Below, piece after piece: positions 1 through 9,900 of a stretch of DNA of 56,430 nucleotides. The translations under genes were made by a program, and so were the position numbers. The notes under the pieces are model-generated. The model was not told the DNA's origin and did no database searches. It saw only the letters and a list, made by a program, of their open reading frames with translations. Positions within the stretch are counted from its first letter, which is position 1. The number at the start of each line of letters is the position of its first letter. The DNA is from Streptosporangiaceae bacterium (lineage in GTDB: Bacteria > Actinomycetota > Actinomycetes > Streptosporangiales > Streptosporangiaceae): the NCBI GenBank assembly GCA_019245115.1, contig JAFARZ010000183.1:1-56430 (forward strand), in the 5' to 3' direction.

Positions 1-342
1 GCCTGTTAGACGGCGCAACCAGCCACGCCAGTAACACCGGATCGTGGCGCACACCCCCTAGGGGTATACGCCACGATCACGGATCCACCTCAAACTGCCG
101 AAACGGGCACCACACCCCCGCACCCCGCACCCGCGTAACAGCCTCTAGAAGGGGTGCTATGGCACATTCACCCCCCACGCACCCCGCCCCCCGCGCCCGC
201 GCGCACCTCGCCCCGCGCACCCCGGCCCCCCCGGCCAAATCTAAATATGTCGGATTTATCACGACAAGGGGTACTGGACGCGGGGGTTGGGGGAGGGTCG
301 CTAGGTTATTGCTGGGGTTTTGTTTGTTACGAGGGAGAGCGC
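1..342. other. Intergenic region with an inverted repeat, no gene supported
   Basis: No convincing coding sequence is visible. A palindrome lies at 40-78. The stretch 110-235 is very C-rich and low in complexity. An open frame reaches back to 154 in the frame of the following lipoprotein, but its N-terminal part is Pro/Arg-rich and has no ribosome binding site, so I treat it as non-coding leader. Confidence 0.6.
40..78. repeat. Inverted repeat with 10-bp perfect arms
   Basis: GATCGTGGCG at 40-49 is the exact reverse complement of 69-78. A second palindrome, CCCCTAGGGG, sits between them at 55-64. It could be a terminator for a gene left of the window or a palindromic repeat element. There is no T-tract. 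Confidence 0.6.
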
Positions 343-975
343 ATGGGCAAGGGGCTTCCCGGCGCGCTTTTGGGCGTCGCCGTCGGCTCCCTGATGCTGT
401 CCGCGTGCTCGGGTAGTGGTTCCTCGTCCTCGTTCGTTCCGGGTGCCACGGCCGCGGCTACCACGCAGCCGGCAGGTGCGGTGAACATGCCGCCGTTCGG
501 CAAGGACGTGCACGTGATGATGACCGGCTGGCTGCCGGGGAACGCCACCATGGCCCGTGCCGTGATCGCCGACAAGAACTATGAGCTGGCCTACCTGTAT
601 GCCGAATACCGGGGTGGGCAGGATGAGGGCTGGCAGTCCTACGTGAGCCCGGCGATGCAAGCGGGGGTCAGGAAGGCACTGTCGGCCCGTGACGTGACCA
701 CCGAGTCGTTCCAGGGCACGATCAGGATCTTCGCCATGAGGCAGATCCGCGACCCCCTCTCCCCCGCGGACGTGGACGTGTCCGCCTGCTTGGACAATGC
801 GCAGGCCGTCAACACGAACCTCACAACGGGGGCGGTCCTGCCGGGCCAGTCGCCGTCCGACAGCAACTACTACAGGTACACCGACGAACTGGCGCCGACC
901 GCGTCCGGCGGGTGGCAGGTCGTCTCGTCCTATTCGCCCATCTACTATCCGCAGGCTAAGGAGTGCAAGCCGTGA
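343..975 (+). CDS. Putative secreted lipoprotein of unknown function
   Basis: Predicted 210-aa lipoprotein. A short basic N-terminus (MGKG) and a hydrophobic stretch end in the lipobox LSAC, followed by a Ser/Gly-rich linker (residues ~26-40), so the mature protein should be anchored outside the membrane. The rest has no domain I recognise. It has the size and composition of the small secreted proteins found beside conjugation or secretion genes in actinomycetes. I chose ATG 343 because a GAGGGAG ribosome binding site precedes it and the signal peptide starts there; the frame extends upstream to 154 without support. Its stop overlaps the start of the next gene, so the two are probably co-translated. 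Confidence 0.75.
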   Translation: MGKGLPGALLGVAVGSLMLSACSGSGSSSSFVPGATAAATTQPAGAVNMPPFGKDVHVMMTGWLPGNATMARAVIADKNYELAYLYAEYRGGQDEGWQSYVSPAMQAGVRKALSARDVTTESFQGTIRIFAMRQIRDPLSPADVDVSACLDNAQAVNTNLTTGAVLPGQSPSDSNYYRYTDELAPTASGGWQVVSSYSPIYYPQAKECKP

Positions 976-1967
976 AGCGCCTAACGCCGTGGGTCGTCAT
1001 CGCCGTGGCGGCGGCTGGCCTGCTGTCCGTCCTCGGTGCCGGACCAGCCAGAGCGGCCGACGTGTCAGGGCCGCCGCTCTGCTCGGGGAAGACCTGCACC
1101 ATCCAGGTCTCGAGCCCTGGCGGGGGCGGTGGTGGCGGGGGCACCGGCAACGGCCCGCCGGCCTGCGATTGGACCCCTGTCGGAGACGCGCAGTCCGGCA
1201 GCCAGTACATCCTCGACCATTACCAGGGGGGCGCCCCCGCCCAGAACGCCCCTTACGGTCAGTACGACTCCTACATGCAGGCCAGGCAGATGATCGCCTC
1301 CCACTACACCCAGCAGGGTGAGTGGTACTCGCTGGCGGTGCGGGGACAGTGTCCAACCGCGCCGATCTATATCTTCGCGGTGCCTGGCCAGGTCCTGCCC
1401 GGCGGCCAGCTCACCGGGATCACCCCGGCCGAGTTGGCCAGGGCCAGGGTCGATGTTCCCGGAGCGGGCAAGGTGGTGCTGAACCCGAAGGGCAACAGCT
1501 ACTCCAACCTGCCCACCTACGTGCAGGTGTTCCTGGCCGGCCGGTACCAGATCGCCCCGGGCGGCATGCCGTACGTGCGGGGTCTCGCGGCCGTCCAGGG
1601 CGCCGCCGCCACGGTCTGGATCTGGCCGACAGGAACGCTACAGCTCAGCAGCCCCAGCGACAGGACCGCCACGCCGCACACAAACAACTGCGGTTACCTC
1701 GGGTCGACGATGATAGCGCTCAACAAGCAGGCGGTGGCCAACACCGGCATCAACGGCGGCAGTGCGATGGACTGCGGCCTGACATTCCACGCGCCGGGCA
1801 CTCAGGAACTCCTCGCTGTGCTGAACTGGCAGGCCTGCTGGCTTCCTGAGGTGGTGTACGGCGCGCCACCCGCGAACTGCCATCCGGTACAGGGCGCGAC
1901 CCTGAACCCGACGCAGTGGACTCCCAACGTGAAGGTACGCGAGATCCAAGCCAACAACGGCGCCTGA
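972..1967 (+). CDS. Secreted protein with Gly-rich linker, unknown function
   Basis: Predicted 331-aa exported protein. A Sec signal peptide begins MKRLTPWVV and ends at the cleavage motif ARA-A near residue 29. A run of eight glycines lies at about residues 49-57, and the mature part has several cysteines that could form disulfides. No catalytic motif is recognised. Start GTG 972 is chosen over GTG 963 because AAGGAG at 958-963 is spaced 8 nt from it and GTGA overlaps the stop of the upstream lipoprotein gene, a classic coupling arrangement. The two genes probably act together at the cell surface. Confidence 0.75.
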   Translation: MKRLTPWVVIAVAAAGLLSVLGAGPARAADVSGPPLCSGKTCTIQVSSPGGGGGGGGTGNGPPACDWTPVGDAQSGSQYILDHYQGGAPAQNAPYGQYDSYMQARQMIASHYTQQGEWYSLAVRGQCPTAPIYIFAVPGQVLPGGQLTGITPAELARARVDVPGAGKVVLNPKGNSYSNLPTYVQVFLAGRYQIAPGGMPYVRGLAAVQGAAATVWIWPTGTLQLSSPSDRTATPHTNNCGYLGSTMIALNKQAVANTGINGGSAMDCGLTFHAPGTQELLAVLNWQACWLPEVVYGAPPANCHPVQGATLNPTQWTPNVKVREIQANNGA

Positions 1968-1996
1968 CCACCAACCCCAACCCCCTCGGAAGGCTG

Positions 1997-4900
1997 TTAG
2001 GTCAGGAGGTGGCGGGCGTGGGCCTTGGCGGCGGCTTCGGTGCGGGTGGCGGCGCCTAGCTTGCCGAGAATGTTGGAGACGTGCACGCTGGCGGTCTTCG
2101 GCGAGATGAACAGCTCGGCCGCGATTTCCCGGTTGCTGCGTCCGGCGGCGACCAGGCGGAGCACCTCCAGTTCGCGCTCGGTCAGGCCTCCGGTTGAGAT
2201 GCCCTCACCGGCCGGGGCGGCTTCGCCGACCGGCAGCCGGGCCCGGCGGGCGAGCGCCGCGACCTCCTCGCCGAGCGGGTGAGCGCCCAGATCGGCCGCG
2301 AGCGTCGCGGCACGCCGGAGGCGTTCGGTCGCGACCTCCCGGTCCCCGGCGGCGACGGCGATCTCCGCCGCCCGCAGCAGTGCCCGGGCGACCGGGTACG
2401 GTTCGCTGACCGTCTCCCATGCCGCGGCCGGCTCGTCCCATGCGGAGACCGAGGGGGTGTCCAGAGCTTTGAACGTCAGCTGGAACGCTCGCTGCCGGTT
2501 ACCGAATACCTCTATCTTCTCCCCGATCGTGCGCAGCCGCTCCATGACCGCCGCCGCGTCGGCGGCAAGCCGCTCGTTTTGGGTGAATTCGGCGTGGCGG
2601 GCGGCGGCGAAGCGCGCTTCCGCTCCGGCGGCGATCACCGGCCACGCGTACCGCGGGCTGCTACCGGACAGGTCCCAGGCGTCCATTGCCTGGGTCGCGG
2701 CGGCGAGCCCGGCGGCGGGCCCGTCGGCGGCGAGGGCCAGCAGGATCTCAAGCTCGGCGAGCGGCAGCTGGTGCTGGTCCTCATACGCGACCGCGCGCAG
2801 CGCGGCACGACTGGCGCTGGCGGCGTCCCTGGCGGTCGCCACGTCGCCGCGCGCCAGCGCGATGTGGCCCCTCAGCACTTCGAGGCACGACCGGTGAATC
2901 GGCGTGGGCGACAGCTCGAGGGCACTCGCGATCAGCTCGGTGGCCTCGTCCCAGCGCCCGAGCCCGTACAGCGGCTCGGCCCGGTTGATGGCCAGCAGCG
3001 CCCCCGTGGTACGGCGCAGGCCGGCGGCCCGCGCGCTCTCGACTCCCCGGCGGGCCGCCTCGATGGCGAGCTCATGCTCGCCCGCGCCCTCCAGCAGGTG
3101 GGATTCGTTGACCGCGGCGGTGCGCAATTGGTCGAACTCGCCCTCGGCCTCGGCCAGGGTACGCCCGCGGGCCAGCAACTCGATCGGTTCGCTGCCCGGG
3201 GCGGCCTGCTGACCCGGATCGGCCACGAACATGGCGAGTGTCATCAGCGCCCTCGCCTCGATGGCCCGATCGCCGGCCTGGCGGGCCAGGGACAGCGCCT
3301 CTTCGCCGTACCCGATCAAGCGCTCCGTGCACTTCGCGGCCTGCAGCAGGATCTGGGCGCGGACGGCAGGGTCCAGCTCGGCGGGCACGAGTCCCAGCGC
3401 ACGCTGGAAGTCTTCCGCGCGGTAGGGACGGCCGAGGTGCTTGCTGGCATGACCGCGGCGGCTCAGCAGCAGCGCCACGCGAATCGGTTCGGCCGCTGGA
3501 TCGAGTTCCTTGAGCGCCGCGGCCACGAACGCAATCGAGCGATCGTATTCGCCGGCGTCATCGGCCGCGGCCGAGGCATCTTCAAGCACCCGCGCGTGGT
3601 CCGCGCCGATCCGCTCCGCCGCGTCGGGCACCTGATCCCACAGCTCCAGCACGCGGGCCAGCAGGTCGAGCCGCTCGGCCGGGCCGACGGCCCGGCCCGC
3701 CTGGGCGGCCGCCTGCCAGGCGGCGATCAGCGCCCACGTCGCGTCGTGCGCCCAGTACCAGTGGTGTGCCGTCTCGATCGCGGCGCGACCGGGCGGCACC
3801 AGGGCCGGGTTGGCGTCGATGGCCTCGGCGAACCTGCTGTGCAGGCGGCCATGCTCACCGGGCAGCAGGTCCTCGTGCACCGCCTCGCTGATCAGCTCGT
3901 GCCGGAACTGATAACCCTCGCCGACCGTCCGGAGCACGTTGGCGGAGGCCGCGGGCCGCAATGCCGCGGTCAGCGCGTCGTCGTCCAGCCCGGTCACCGC
4001 GGCGAGCAGTCCGTGCCCGGCCGGGCCGCTGCTGGCGCTCAGCACCCGGAGCACTTCCTGGGTGCCCTCGGGCAGCCGGCGCACGCTGTCGAGCAGCAGA
4101 TCGCGCAGCGATTCAGGCAGGTCCGGTGACAGCTCGCCGTCGCAGCACAACAGCGTCTCGACGAACAGCGGGTTGCCCTGCGACCTGCGATACAGCGCGG
4201 CCTCGAGATCATCGGCCAGCTCGCGCCCGACGATGCGGCGGGCCAGCTCCTCGGTGTGGCTCCTGGCCAGCCGGGGCAGGTCGACCCGCTCGACCCAGTC
4301 GATCCGGTCGAGCGTGGCCAGCAGCGGGCGAAGCGGATGGGTCCGGTGCAGGTCATCGGAACGATAGGTGACCACGATCATCAGGCCCTTGGCCCACCGC
4401 TGGTTGCTGATCAGATAGGTCAGCAGGTCACGGCTCGACCGGTCGGCCCAGTGCGCGTCCTCGATCACCAGCACCAGCGCCGAACGCCGGGCCAGCGCCT
4501 CCAGCGCGCTCAGCAGCTCCTCGAACAACCGGGCCCGCGCGGTGGCGGGGTCGACGCCTGTCTCCGGCTCGCCGAGTTCCGGAAGCAGCCGGGCCAGCTC
4601 CCGTGTAGCCCGGCCGGGCAGCATCGCGGCAACCGCGTCCGCCCCCATCTCGTGCACCAGATCCCGCATGACGGCGGTGAACGGCGCATAGGGCAGGCCG
4701 TCCACGCCGAGTTGCATGCACGCCCCGGTCAGCACACGCACCCCGGCGAGCCGCGCGGCCTCACCGAATTCACCGATCAACCTCGACTTGCCGACGCCGG
4801 CTTCACCGCCGAGCAGCACAGCAGCCGGACCGCCCTGGCGGACGCCGCTCAAAGCGCCCTCCAGGGCGGCCATCTGTTCACTACGCCCGACCAGAACCGG

Positions 4901-5002
4901 GCTTGAGGCACGCCCACTCATCTCAATAGAGAGCATGCCATGCTCCACTGACATTCCCGCCCGGACCGCCCCCGGCCGCTCCAGGTTGTCCGTGACGCTC
5001 AT
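1997..5002 (-). CDS. LAL-type LuxR family transcriptional regulator with AAA ATPase domain
   Basis: Very large regulator (1001 aa) of the MalT/LAL class. The Walker A motif GGEAGVGKS is near residues 65-73 and Walker [13 protein letters not shown] near 176-187. A long TPR-like helical middle follows, with a C-terminal LuxR helix-turn-helix from about residue 938 ([20 protein letters not shown]). Such proteins bind ATP and an inducer and then activate nearby genes or secondary-metabolite clusters; the target here is not evident. It lies 7 nt downstream of a small gene and is probably translated with it. In-frame Met17 and Met28 are alternative starts, since no good ribosome binding site precedes 5002. 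Confidence 0.9.
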   Translation of the reverse strand: MSVTDNLERPGAVRAGMSVEHGMLSIEMSGRASSPVLVGRSEQMAALEGALSGVRQGGPAAVLLGGEAGVGKSRLIGEFGEAARLAGVRVLTGACMQLGVDGLPYAPFTAVMRDLVHEMGADAVAAMLPGRATRELARLLPELGEPETGVDPATARARLFEELLSALEALARRSALVLVIEDAHWADRSSRDLLTYLISNQRWAKGLMIVVTYRSDDLHRTHPLRPLLATLDRIDWVERVDLPRLARSHTEELARRIVGRELADDLEAALYRRSQGNPLFVETLLCCDGELSPDLPESLRDLLLDSVRRLPEGTQEVLRVLSASSGPAGHGLLAAVTGLDDDALTAALRPAASANVLRTVGEGYQFRHELISEAVHEDLLPGEHGRLHSRFAEAIDANPALVPPGRAAIETAHHWYWAHDATWALIAAWQAAAQAGRAVGPAERLDLLARVLELWDQVPDAAERIGADHARVLEDASAAADDAGEYDRSIAFVAAALKELDPAAEPIRVALLLSRRGHASKHLGRPYRAEDFQRALGLVPAELDPAVRAQILLQAAKCTERLIGYGEEALSLARQAGDRAIEARALMTLAMFVADPGQQAAPGSEPIELLARGRTLAEAEGEFDQLRTAAVNESHLLEGAGEHELAIEAARRGVESARAAGLRRTTGALLAINRAEPLYGLGRWDEATELIASALELSPTPIHRSCLEVLRGHIALARGDVATARDAASASRAALRAVAYEDQHQLPLAELEILLALAADGPAAGLAAATQAMDAWDLSGSSPRYAWPVIAAGAEARFAAARHAEFTQNERLAADAAAVMERLRTIGEKIEVFGNRQRAFQLTFKALDTPSVSAWDEPAAAWETVSEPYPVARALLRAAEIAVAAGDREVATERLRRAATLAADLGAHPLGEEVAALARRARLPVGEAAPAGEGISTGGLTERELEVLRLVAAGRSNREIAAELFISPKTASVHVSNILGKLGAATRTEAAAKAHARHLLT

Positions 5003-5009
5003 CGCCGCG

Positions 5010-5228
5010 TCATGCGGCGGTGCGGGCGACCGGCGCCTCGGTGGCGACCTGGTCGGTCCGGAACGAACCGTCCACGTAGTCGGGGATGGGCGGGACCGCG
5101 AAGTCGTCGATCCCGACGGCGTGGCGGCGGCCGAACCGCAGGGCCCGCGCCGTGCGCCGCCGGTTCGCCCGCACCTGCGCGTCCTGTACCTGCTGCTTCG
5201 CGATCATCCGAAGGATCTCGGGATTCAT
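5010..5228 (-). CDS. Small conserved actinomycete protein
   Basis: 72-aa protein of unknown function. The N-terminal helix [18 protein letters not shown] is followed by a very basic stretch ([12 protein letters not shown]), then a Pro/Asp-containing tail. The same layout occurs in small proteins scattered in actinomycete genomes. The open frame continues upstream to 5348, but an AGGAGGAAG ribosome binding site directly before ATG 5228 fixes the start. It is the first gene of a two-gene operon with the LAL regulator and diverges from typA. Confidence 0.65.
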   Translation of the reverse strand: MNPEILRMIAKQQVQDAQVRANRRRTARALRFGRRHAVGIDDFAVPPIPDYVDGSFRTDQVATEAPVARTAA

Positions 5229-5361
5229 TGCTTCCTCCTGGTTTCTGGGGAACCCTGCTGTTCCCCACATCCATAAGGTTCGTCGTAAGGCCCCGTCCCC
5301 GGCATCGGACGAATGCCTTATCTTCTGGCCCCACCAGGTCTTAGGCACCCTACGGTCTGCT

Positions 5362-5373
5362 TAGACTTGAGCA
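5362..5373 (+). promoter_or_regulatory. Candidate -10 box of a leaderless typA transcript
   Basis: TAGACT at 5362-5367 ends 6 nt before the typA ATG and no Shine-Dalgarno sequence is present. A transcript from this box would start at or near the A of ATG, that is, leaderless, which is common in actinomycetes. The -35 region is weak. Confidence 0.4.
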
Positions 5374-7239
5374 ATGCCTTCCAGCACCATCGCCATCCGG
5401 GATGACCTGCGCAATGTCGCGATCGTCGCGCACGTCGACCACGGTAAGACCACGCTGGTCGACGCGATGCTGTGGCAATCGGGGGCGTTCCGGGCGAACG
5501 CCAACGTGGCCGAGCGGGTGCTTGACTCCGGTGACCTGGAGCGGGAGAAGGGCATCACGATCCTGGCCAAGAACACCGCGGTCAGGCACGGCGGGCTGAC
5601 CATCAATATCGTGGACACGCCCGGGCACGCGGATTTCGGCGGCGAGGTGGAGCGCGGGCTGTCCATGGTGGACGGGGTGCTGCTGCTGGTCGACGCCAGC
5701 GAGGGCCCCTTGCCGCAGACCCGGTTCGTGCTGCGTAAGACCCTCGAGGCCGGGCTGCCGGTGATCCTGGTGATCAACAAAGTGGACCGGGCTGACGCGC
5801 GGATCGCCGAGGTGGTGGACAGCTGCTACGAACTGTTCATCGACCTCGACGCCAGCGAGGAGCAGATCGAGTTCCCGATCGTGTACTGCTCGGCCCGGGC
5901 CGGCCGGGCGTCGCTCACCCGGCCGCTGGACGGGGAACTGCCCGATTCGCCCGACCTCGAGCCGCTGTTCGGTGTGCTGCGGGAGGCCGTGCCGGCGCCT
6001 TCGTACGATCCGGCCGCGCCGCTCCAGGCTCACGTCACGAACCTGGACGCGTCGTCGTATCTGGGACGGATCGCGCTGTGCCGGATATACAACGGTGAGC
6101 TGCGCAAGGGACAGCAGGTCGCGTGGTGCCGCCGGGACGGCTCGATCGAGCGGGTCAAGATCTCCGAGCTCATGCTCACCGAGGCGCTGGACCGGGTCCC
6201 GGCCGAGGTGGCCCGGCCGGGCGACATCGCCGCGATCGCCGGGATTCCCGACATCATGATCGGGGAGACCCTGGCCGACCTCGACGATCCCCGGCCGCTG
6301 CCGCTGATCACCGTGGACGAGCCGGCGATCGCGATGACCATCGGGGTGAACTCCTCGCTTCTGGTCGGGCGCGAAAAAGGAAATAAGGTCACGGCGCGGA
6401 TGGTCAAGGACCGGCTGGACCGCGAACTGGTCGGCAACGTGTCGCTGGCCGTGCTGCCCACCGAGCGCCCGGACACCTGGGAGGTGCAGGGGCGCGGCGA
6501 GCTGGCCCTGGCGGTCCTGGTCGAGACCATGCGCCGGGAAGGCTACGAGATGACCGTCGGCCGCCCGACCGTGGTCACCCGCTCAATCGATGGCGTGCTG
6601 TCCGAGCCGGTTGAGCGGCTGTCGGTGGACGTGCCAGAGGAGTACCTGGGCGCGGTCACCTCGCTCATCTCGGTGCGGCGCGGGCGGATGGAGACGATGA
6701 TCAACCACGGCACCGGCTGGGTACGGCTGGAGTTCGTGGTGCCGGCTCGTGGACTGATCGGCTTCCGGACCCAGTTCCTGACCGACACCCGCGGGACGGG
6801 GATCGCGCACCACGTCTTCGAGGGATACGAGCCGTGGGCGGGCGCCATGCGCGGCCGCCCCACCGGGTCGCTGGTCGCCGACCGGTCCGGGGTGGCCACC
6901 GCGTACGCCATGTTCAACCTGCAAGAACGCGGATCGCTGTTCGTGACACCCGGCACCGAGGTGTACGAAGGCATGATCGTCGGCGAGAACTCCCGGCCCG
7001 ACGACATGGACGTCAACATCTGCCGTGAGCGCAAGGTCACCAACGTGCGCCAGTCAACCGGCGAAGAACTCGAGCGGCTCGTCCCGCCCCGCGTGCTCAG
7101 CCTGGAGCAGGCGCTGGAGTTCTGCTCCGACGACGAATGCGTCGAGGTCACTCCGGCCGCCGTCCGCCTGCGCAAAGTGGTCCTGGACGCCAAGGAACGC
7201 GCCCGCCACCGCGCCCGCACCGCCCGCGCCGAATCCTGA
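5374..7239 (+). CDS. typA: Ribosome-associated translational GTPase TypA/BipA
   Basis: 621-aa member of the EF-G-like GTPases. G1 is [12 protein letters not shown] (residues ~15-26), G2/G3 region GITILAKNT followed by [16 protein letters not shown]4 NKVDRA. Domains II, III and V and the TypA-specific C-terminal domain follow ([20 protein letters not shown]). TypA binds the ribosome and assists 50S assembly and stress or low-temperature growth. Length is normal for the family. It is transcribed divergently from the small gene/LAL regulator pair and followed by a strong hairpin. Confidence 0.97.
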   Translation: MPSSTIAIRDDLRNVAIVAHVDHGKTTLVDAMLWQSGAFRANANVAERVLDSGDLEREKGITILAKNTAVRHGGLTINIVDTPGHADFGGEVERGLSMVDGVLLLVDASEGPLPQTRFVLRKTLEAGLPVILVINKVDRADARIAEVVDSCYELFIDLDASEEQIEFPIVYCSARAGRASLTRPLDGELPDSPDLEPLFGVLREAVPAPSYDPAAPLQAHVTNLDASSYLGRIALCRIYNGELRKGQQVAWCRRDGSIERVKISELMLTEALDRVPAEVARPGDIAAIAGIPDIMIGETLADLDDPRPLPLITVDEPAIAMTIGVNSSLLVGREKGNKVTARMVKDRLDRELVGNVSLAVLPTERPDTWEVQGRGELALAVLVETMRREGYEMTVGRPTVVTRSIDGVLSEPVERLSVDVPEEYLGAVTSLISVRRGRMETMINHGTGWVRLEFVVPARGLIGFRTQFLTDTRGTGIAHHVFEGYEPWAGAMRGRPTGSLVADRSGVATAYAMFNLQERGSLFVTPGTEVYEGMIVGENSRPDDMDVNICRERKVTNVRQSTGEELERLVPPRVLSLEQALEFCSDDECVEVTPAAVRLRKVVLDAKERARHRARTARAES

Positions 7240-7278
7240 CGCAGGCTCCCCGCGCATCTTGCGGAAATTAGGGGTCAC

Positions 7279-7337
7279 GTGGAACTTCGGGCGCCGGTTT
7301 CCGGCGCCTTTCCCTCCGCGAAGCTCCAAACTTCCAC
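7279..7337. repeat. Nested hairpin element, copy A; likely typA terminator
   Basis: An 8-bp perfect GC stem (7290-7297 with 7301-7308, loop TTT) is followed by a short T-rich run, which suits a terminator 50 nt after typA. It is nested in outer arms GTGGAA (7279-7284) and TTCCAC (7332-7337) that pair at about 10 of 12 positions. The core and the 3' arm are closely repeated at 26093-26140, so this is also a dispersed repeat. Confidence 0.6.
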
Positions 7338-7505
7338 GCTAGGGGCGGGTTCCTGACGGATATGCCGGAAATGTCGCCCATCGGGACCCCCGACTGGCCA
7401 GACAAGCCGTCCAGTTAACCCGCACCGGGCATGGTCTGTGCGCCGTAGGGTAAGGAACGGTTACGCGCAGTCACAAACGGGGGACTGCCGGAGGGGGAGC
7501 CCGAA

Positions 7506-8333
7506 ATGAACCAGCCACTGGCTTCGGTGAGCGTGAGCCAAAGTATCCAGAACCTGCTGGACACAGTGTTCCACGTGCTACCGAAGATTCTGCTTTTCCT
7601 GGTCATCCTGGTGGTCGGCTGGATCGTCGCCAGAGTGCTCATGCGGATAGTCGTCATGCTGCTCCGGAAGGTCAGGTTCGACAAGTTCGCCGAACGCGGT
7701 GTCGTCGGCGACGCGCTGAAGCGCGGCAACTATGACGCGGCCGGCCTGATCGGCAAGATCGTCTACTACATGCTGCTGCTGGTGACGTTGCAGCTGGCCT
7801 TCGGGGTGTTCGGCACCAACCCGATCTCGACCATGCTGAACGCGGTCGTGAGCTGGCTGCCGAAGGCCATCGTCGCGATCATCCTGATCGTGATCGGCTC
7901 GGCTATCGCCAAGGTGGTCAAGGACCTCATCACCGGCGCGATCGGCGGCCTGTCCTACGGCCGGTTCGTCGCCAACGTGGCCGCCATCGTGATCATCGCG
8001 ATGTTCGTCATCGCGGCGGTCAACCAGGTGGGCATCGCGGCCACCGTCACCGAGCCGATCCTCATCACGTTCCTCGCCACGACTGGCGCGATCCTGGCCA
8101 TCGGCGTGGGCGGCGGACTGGTCCGGCCGATGCAGTCCCGCTGGGAGCGGATGCTGACCACCGCCGAGCAGGAGACGGGCCGGCAGGTATCTGCCTACCA
8201 GGCGGGCCGCCAGCACGCCATGCAGGCACCGGGCACGCAGGCGCAGGCGCCGACGCCAGCCTCGCAGCAGGCCAGCGGGACCGCGGTGCACGACGAGCCG
8301 CAGACCGGGATGGGGCCAGAGCGGCCCGTCTAG
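7506..8333 (+). CDS. Mechanosensitive-channel-family membrane protein (conserved TM helix repeats)
   Basis: 275-aa integral membrane protein. Hydrophobic segments lie near residues 25-50, 85-105, 118-140, 155-180 and 190-210. The repeated pattern WLPKAIVAIILIVIGSAIAK is characteristic of the CmpX/'conserved TM helix' group distantly related to MscS. No full MscS beta-domain is seen. The C-terminal 65 residues are hydrophilic and Gln/Ala/Pro-rich, probably cytoplasmic. A GGAGGGGGA ribosome binding site supports ATG 7506. Its stop and the stop of the convergent gene share the tetranucleotide CTAG, so the two genes overlap tail to tail by 4 bp. Confidence 0.8.
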   Translation: MNQPLASVSVSQSIQNLLDTVFHVLPKILLFLVILVVGWIVARVLMRIVVMLLRKVRFDKFAERGVVGDALKRGNYDAAGLIGKIVYYMLLLVTLQLAFGVFGTNPISTMLNAVVSWLPKAIVAIILIVIGSAIAKVVKDLITGAIGGLSYGRFVANVAAIVIIAMFVIAAVNQVGIAATVTEPILITFLATTGAILAIGVGGGLVRPMQSRWERMLTTAEQETGRQVSAYQAGRQHAMQAPGTQAQAPTPASQQASGTAVHDEPQTGMGPERPV

Positions 8334-9349
8334 CCCTTGCCCTTCCCGGAACCGCCGGAGTTCCCGGAACCGCCGTGGCCACCGTCACCGCCGTGGCCAC
8401 CGCCACCGCCACCGCCGTGGCCACCGTCACCGCCGGTGCCGTGGCTGTGACCGACCGCTTTACCCGGCGGCTGGTTCTTGGTCCGGCCGACCGCGTTACC
8501 GGGCGGATGGCTGCCGGTCCGCCCCACGGCGCGACCGGGAGGGCTGGCCGGAACCGAGCCCGGAACCGGGCCCGGAACCGGGCCAGACCCCTGTCCAGCC
8601 GGAGCCGTGCCGTGTGCGAGGACGTAGTCGCAGTAGGCGGCCACTCTGCCGGGGCCGCCGGCGGCGGCCGCCAGCCGGCCCGATATCGCGGCGCGGTGGG
8701 CAGCGTCGCCGTGCCGGAACTCGGTGCACCACTGGTGGGCCGTGGCAGCCGGCACAGGCGCAGATGCGGACGCGGACCCAGGCGTCGTGGCTGGGTCGCC
8801 CCGGCCGTGGCTACCCTTCACGGCCGGGGCGGCGATTGTGTCGTGCGCGAACCGCTGCAACGTGGCAGGCAGCGCGCCCGCGTACGAGGCGGCGCCGAGA
8901 GCTGCCACGCCCGCTATCGCCGCGGCCGCGGCGACCTTGATGCTGAGCAGGGCACGGCTCGCGACGGGCGTCCGGCGTCGCGGCGGCCGCGGTGTTGAAT
9001 TGGCCTGGGCCTTCGGCCGCGGCGTTGAATTGGCCTGGGCCTTCGGCCGCGGCGTTGAACTGGCCTGGGCCGCGGCCGCTGACATGCCGACCCCCGAGCG
9101 GAACGCGGCCAGCGCCCGATCGAGCCCGGCCAGTTCCGCCTTGCTGGGCGCCGCCCGCAACGCACCCAGCACCTCCGCCACCGGACGCAACGCCGCGGCG
9201 GAGTCCGGGGCAGTGTCCGCACCTGGACCCAGGGCAGCGTCTGACTCCAGCGCAGCGTCGAGGGCCGCGTCTCCGACTGGCGGGACGTCGGTCCTGGCGG
9301 GCCACGGAAAGTTCGGCATGTCGTCGTCCGGAACGCCGGAACCGGTCAC
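8330..9349 (-). CDS. Probable ECF-associated membrane regulator (anti-sigma-like) with Gly/His-rich tail
   Basis: 339-aa protein whose ATG overlaps the stop of the ECF sigma gene (ATGA), the usual place for an anti-sigma factor. Residues ~1-80 are acidic and Ala-rich, with a segment (ALRAAPSKAELAGLDRALAA) that could be the sigma-binding helix. Residues ~95-125 contain a repeated RPKAQANSTP. A single TM helix lies near 132-155. The extracellular part contains WCTEF and YCDYV cysteines and ends in a Gly/His/Asp-rich tail. No ZAS zinc motif is obvious, so the anti-sigma role is inferred from context. The repeat comes from an inserted 30-bp DNA repeat. Confidence 0.65.
   Translation of the reverse strand: MTGSGVPDDDMPNFPWPARTDVPPVGDAALDAALESDAALGPGADTAPDSAAALRPVAEVLGALRAAPSKAELAGLDRALAAFRSGVGMSAAAAQASSTPRPKAQANSTPRPKAQANSTPRPPRRRTPVASRALLSIKVAAAAAIAGVAALGAASYAGALPATLQRFAHDTIAAPAVKGSHGRGDPATTPGSASASAPVPAATAHQWCTEFRHGDAAHRAAISGRLAAAAGGPGRVAAYCDYVLAHGTAPAGQGSGPVPGPVPGSVPASPPGRAVGRTGSHPPGNAVGRTKNQPPGKAVGHSHGTGGDGGHGGGGGGGHGGDGGHGGSGNSGGSGKGKG
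8994..9080. repeat. Tandem 30-bp repeat, about three copies, inside a coding region
   Basis: Units start at 8994, 9024 and 9054. The first two are identical 30-mers beginning GTTGAATTGGCC and containing the hairpin GGCCTTCGGCC; the third is diverged at its end. Because 30 is a multiple of 3 the repeat stays in frame and encodes tandem RPKAQANSTP in the minus-strand gene. A related pair occurs at 11475-11534. Confidence 0.85.
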
Positions 9350-9900
9350 AGCGTTACACCTGCCTTCGCCAGCATCGCGGCCAGCCGCCGAAGGCCGCGG
9401 TGCGCCGCCACCCGGACCGCCCCAGGGCTGCGGCCGATCAGTTCGGCCACGGCCTGGTTGTCCAGGCCACCTACCACTCGCAGCATGATCACCTCGGCCT
9501 GAAGCGATGGCAGGGTCCTGATCAGCGCTATCGCCCGTTCGGTCCGCAGGTTCGCCAGCGCGATCTCGGCGGTGTCGGGGGCCGTCGGCCCCTCGCCGGC
9601 GCCCATCTCATCCAGCGGCACTGTCGGCCGGCGCGTCCTGCGCCGCCGCTCGTCGATCGTCCGGCTGCGCGCGATCGTGAACAGCCAGGCTCGCCAGTTC
9701 TCCTCGGTCCCGCGGAACCTGGGTAGCCCGCGGAGCACCTGGAGCCAGGTGTCCGCCGCGACGTCCTCTGCGACGTCCGGCGCGATGACCTTCAGGTAGC
9801 GCAGCAGCGCCGGGTTGGCGTCCCGCCACAAAACGGTGAAGGCGGTTTCGCTACCCTCCTGGGCGGCCGCCAGCACGGCCGCGAAGCCTTCACCGATCAC
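9346..9900 (-). CDS. ECF-type RNA polymerase sigma factor
   Basis: 184-aa sigma-70 family extracytoplasmic-function factor. Region 2 spans residues ~20-90 (FTVLWRDANPALLRYL ... RAWLFTIARSRTIDERRRR). Region 4 spans ~120-175 (LPSLQAEVIMLRVVGGLDNQ ... RSPGAVRVAAHRGLRRL). It recruits RNA polymerase to a stress- or envelope-responsive promoter set. GTG 9900 overlaps the stop of the upstream gene by 4 nt and its own stop overlaps the membrane regulator, so all three are translationally coupled. Confidence 0.93.
   Translation of the reverse strand: MIGEGFAAVLAAAQEGSETAFTVLWRDANPALLRYLKVIAPDVAEDVAADTWLQVLRGLPRFRGTEENWRAWLFTIARSRTIDERRRRTRRPTVPLDEMGAGEGPTAPDTAEIALANLRTERAIALIRTLPSLQAEVIMLRVVGGLDNQAVAELIGRSPGAVRVAAHRGLRRLAAMLAKAGVTL

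Noticed and set aside
154..342. N-terminal extension of the first lipoprotein gene from 154
   Set aside because: The sequence is Pro/Arg-rich and low in complexity, with no ribosome binding site. A proper signal peptide with GAGGGAG starts at 343.
2279..4129. Long plus-strand open frame of 616 codons
   Set aside because: It lies wholly antisense to the LAL regulator and is Gly/Arg/Gln-rich without any domain, the usual high-G+C shadow frame. The same applies to long antisense frames over uppP (10065-11411), sdhA (13024-14205) and the GH genes.
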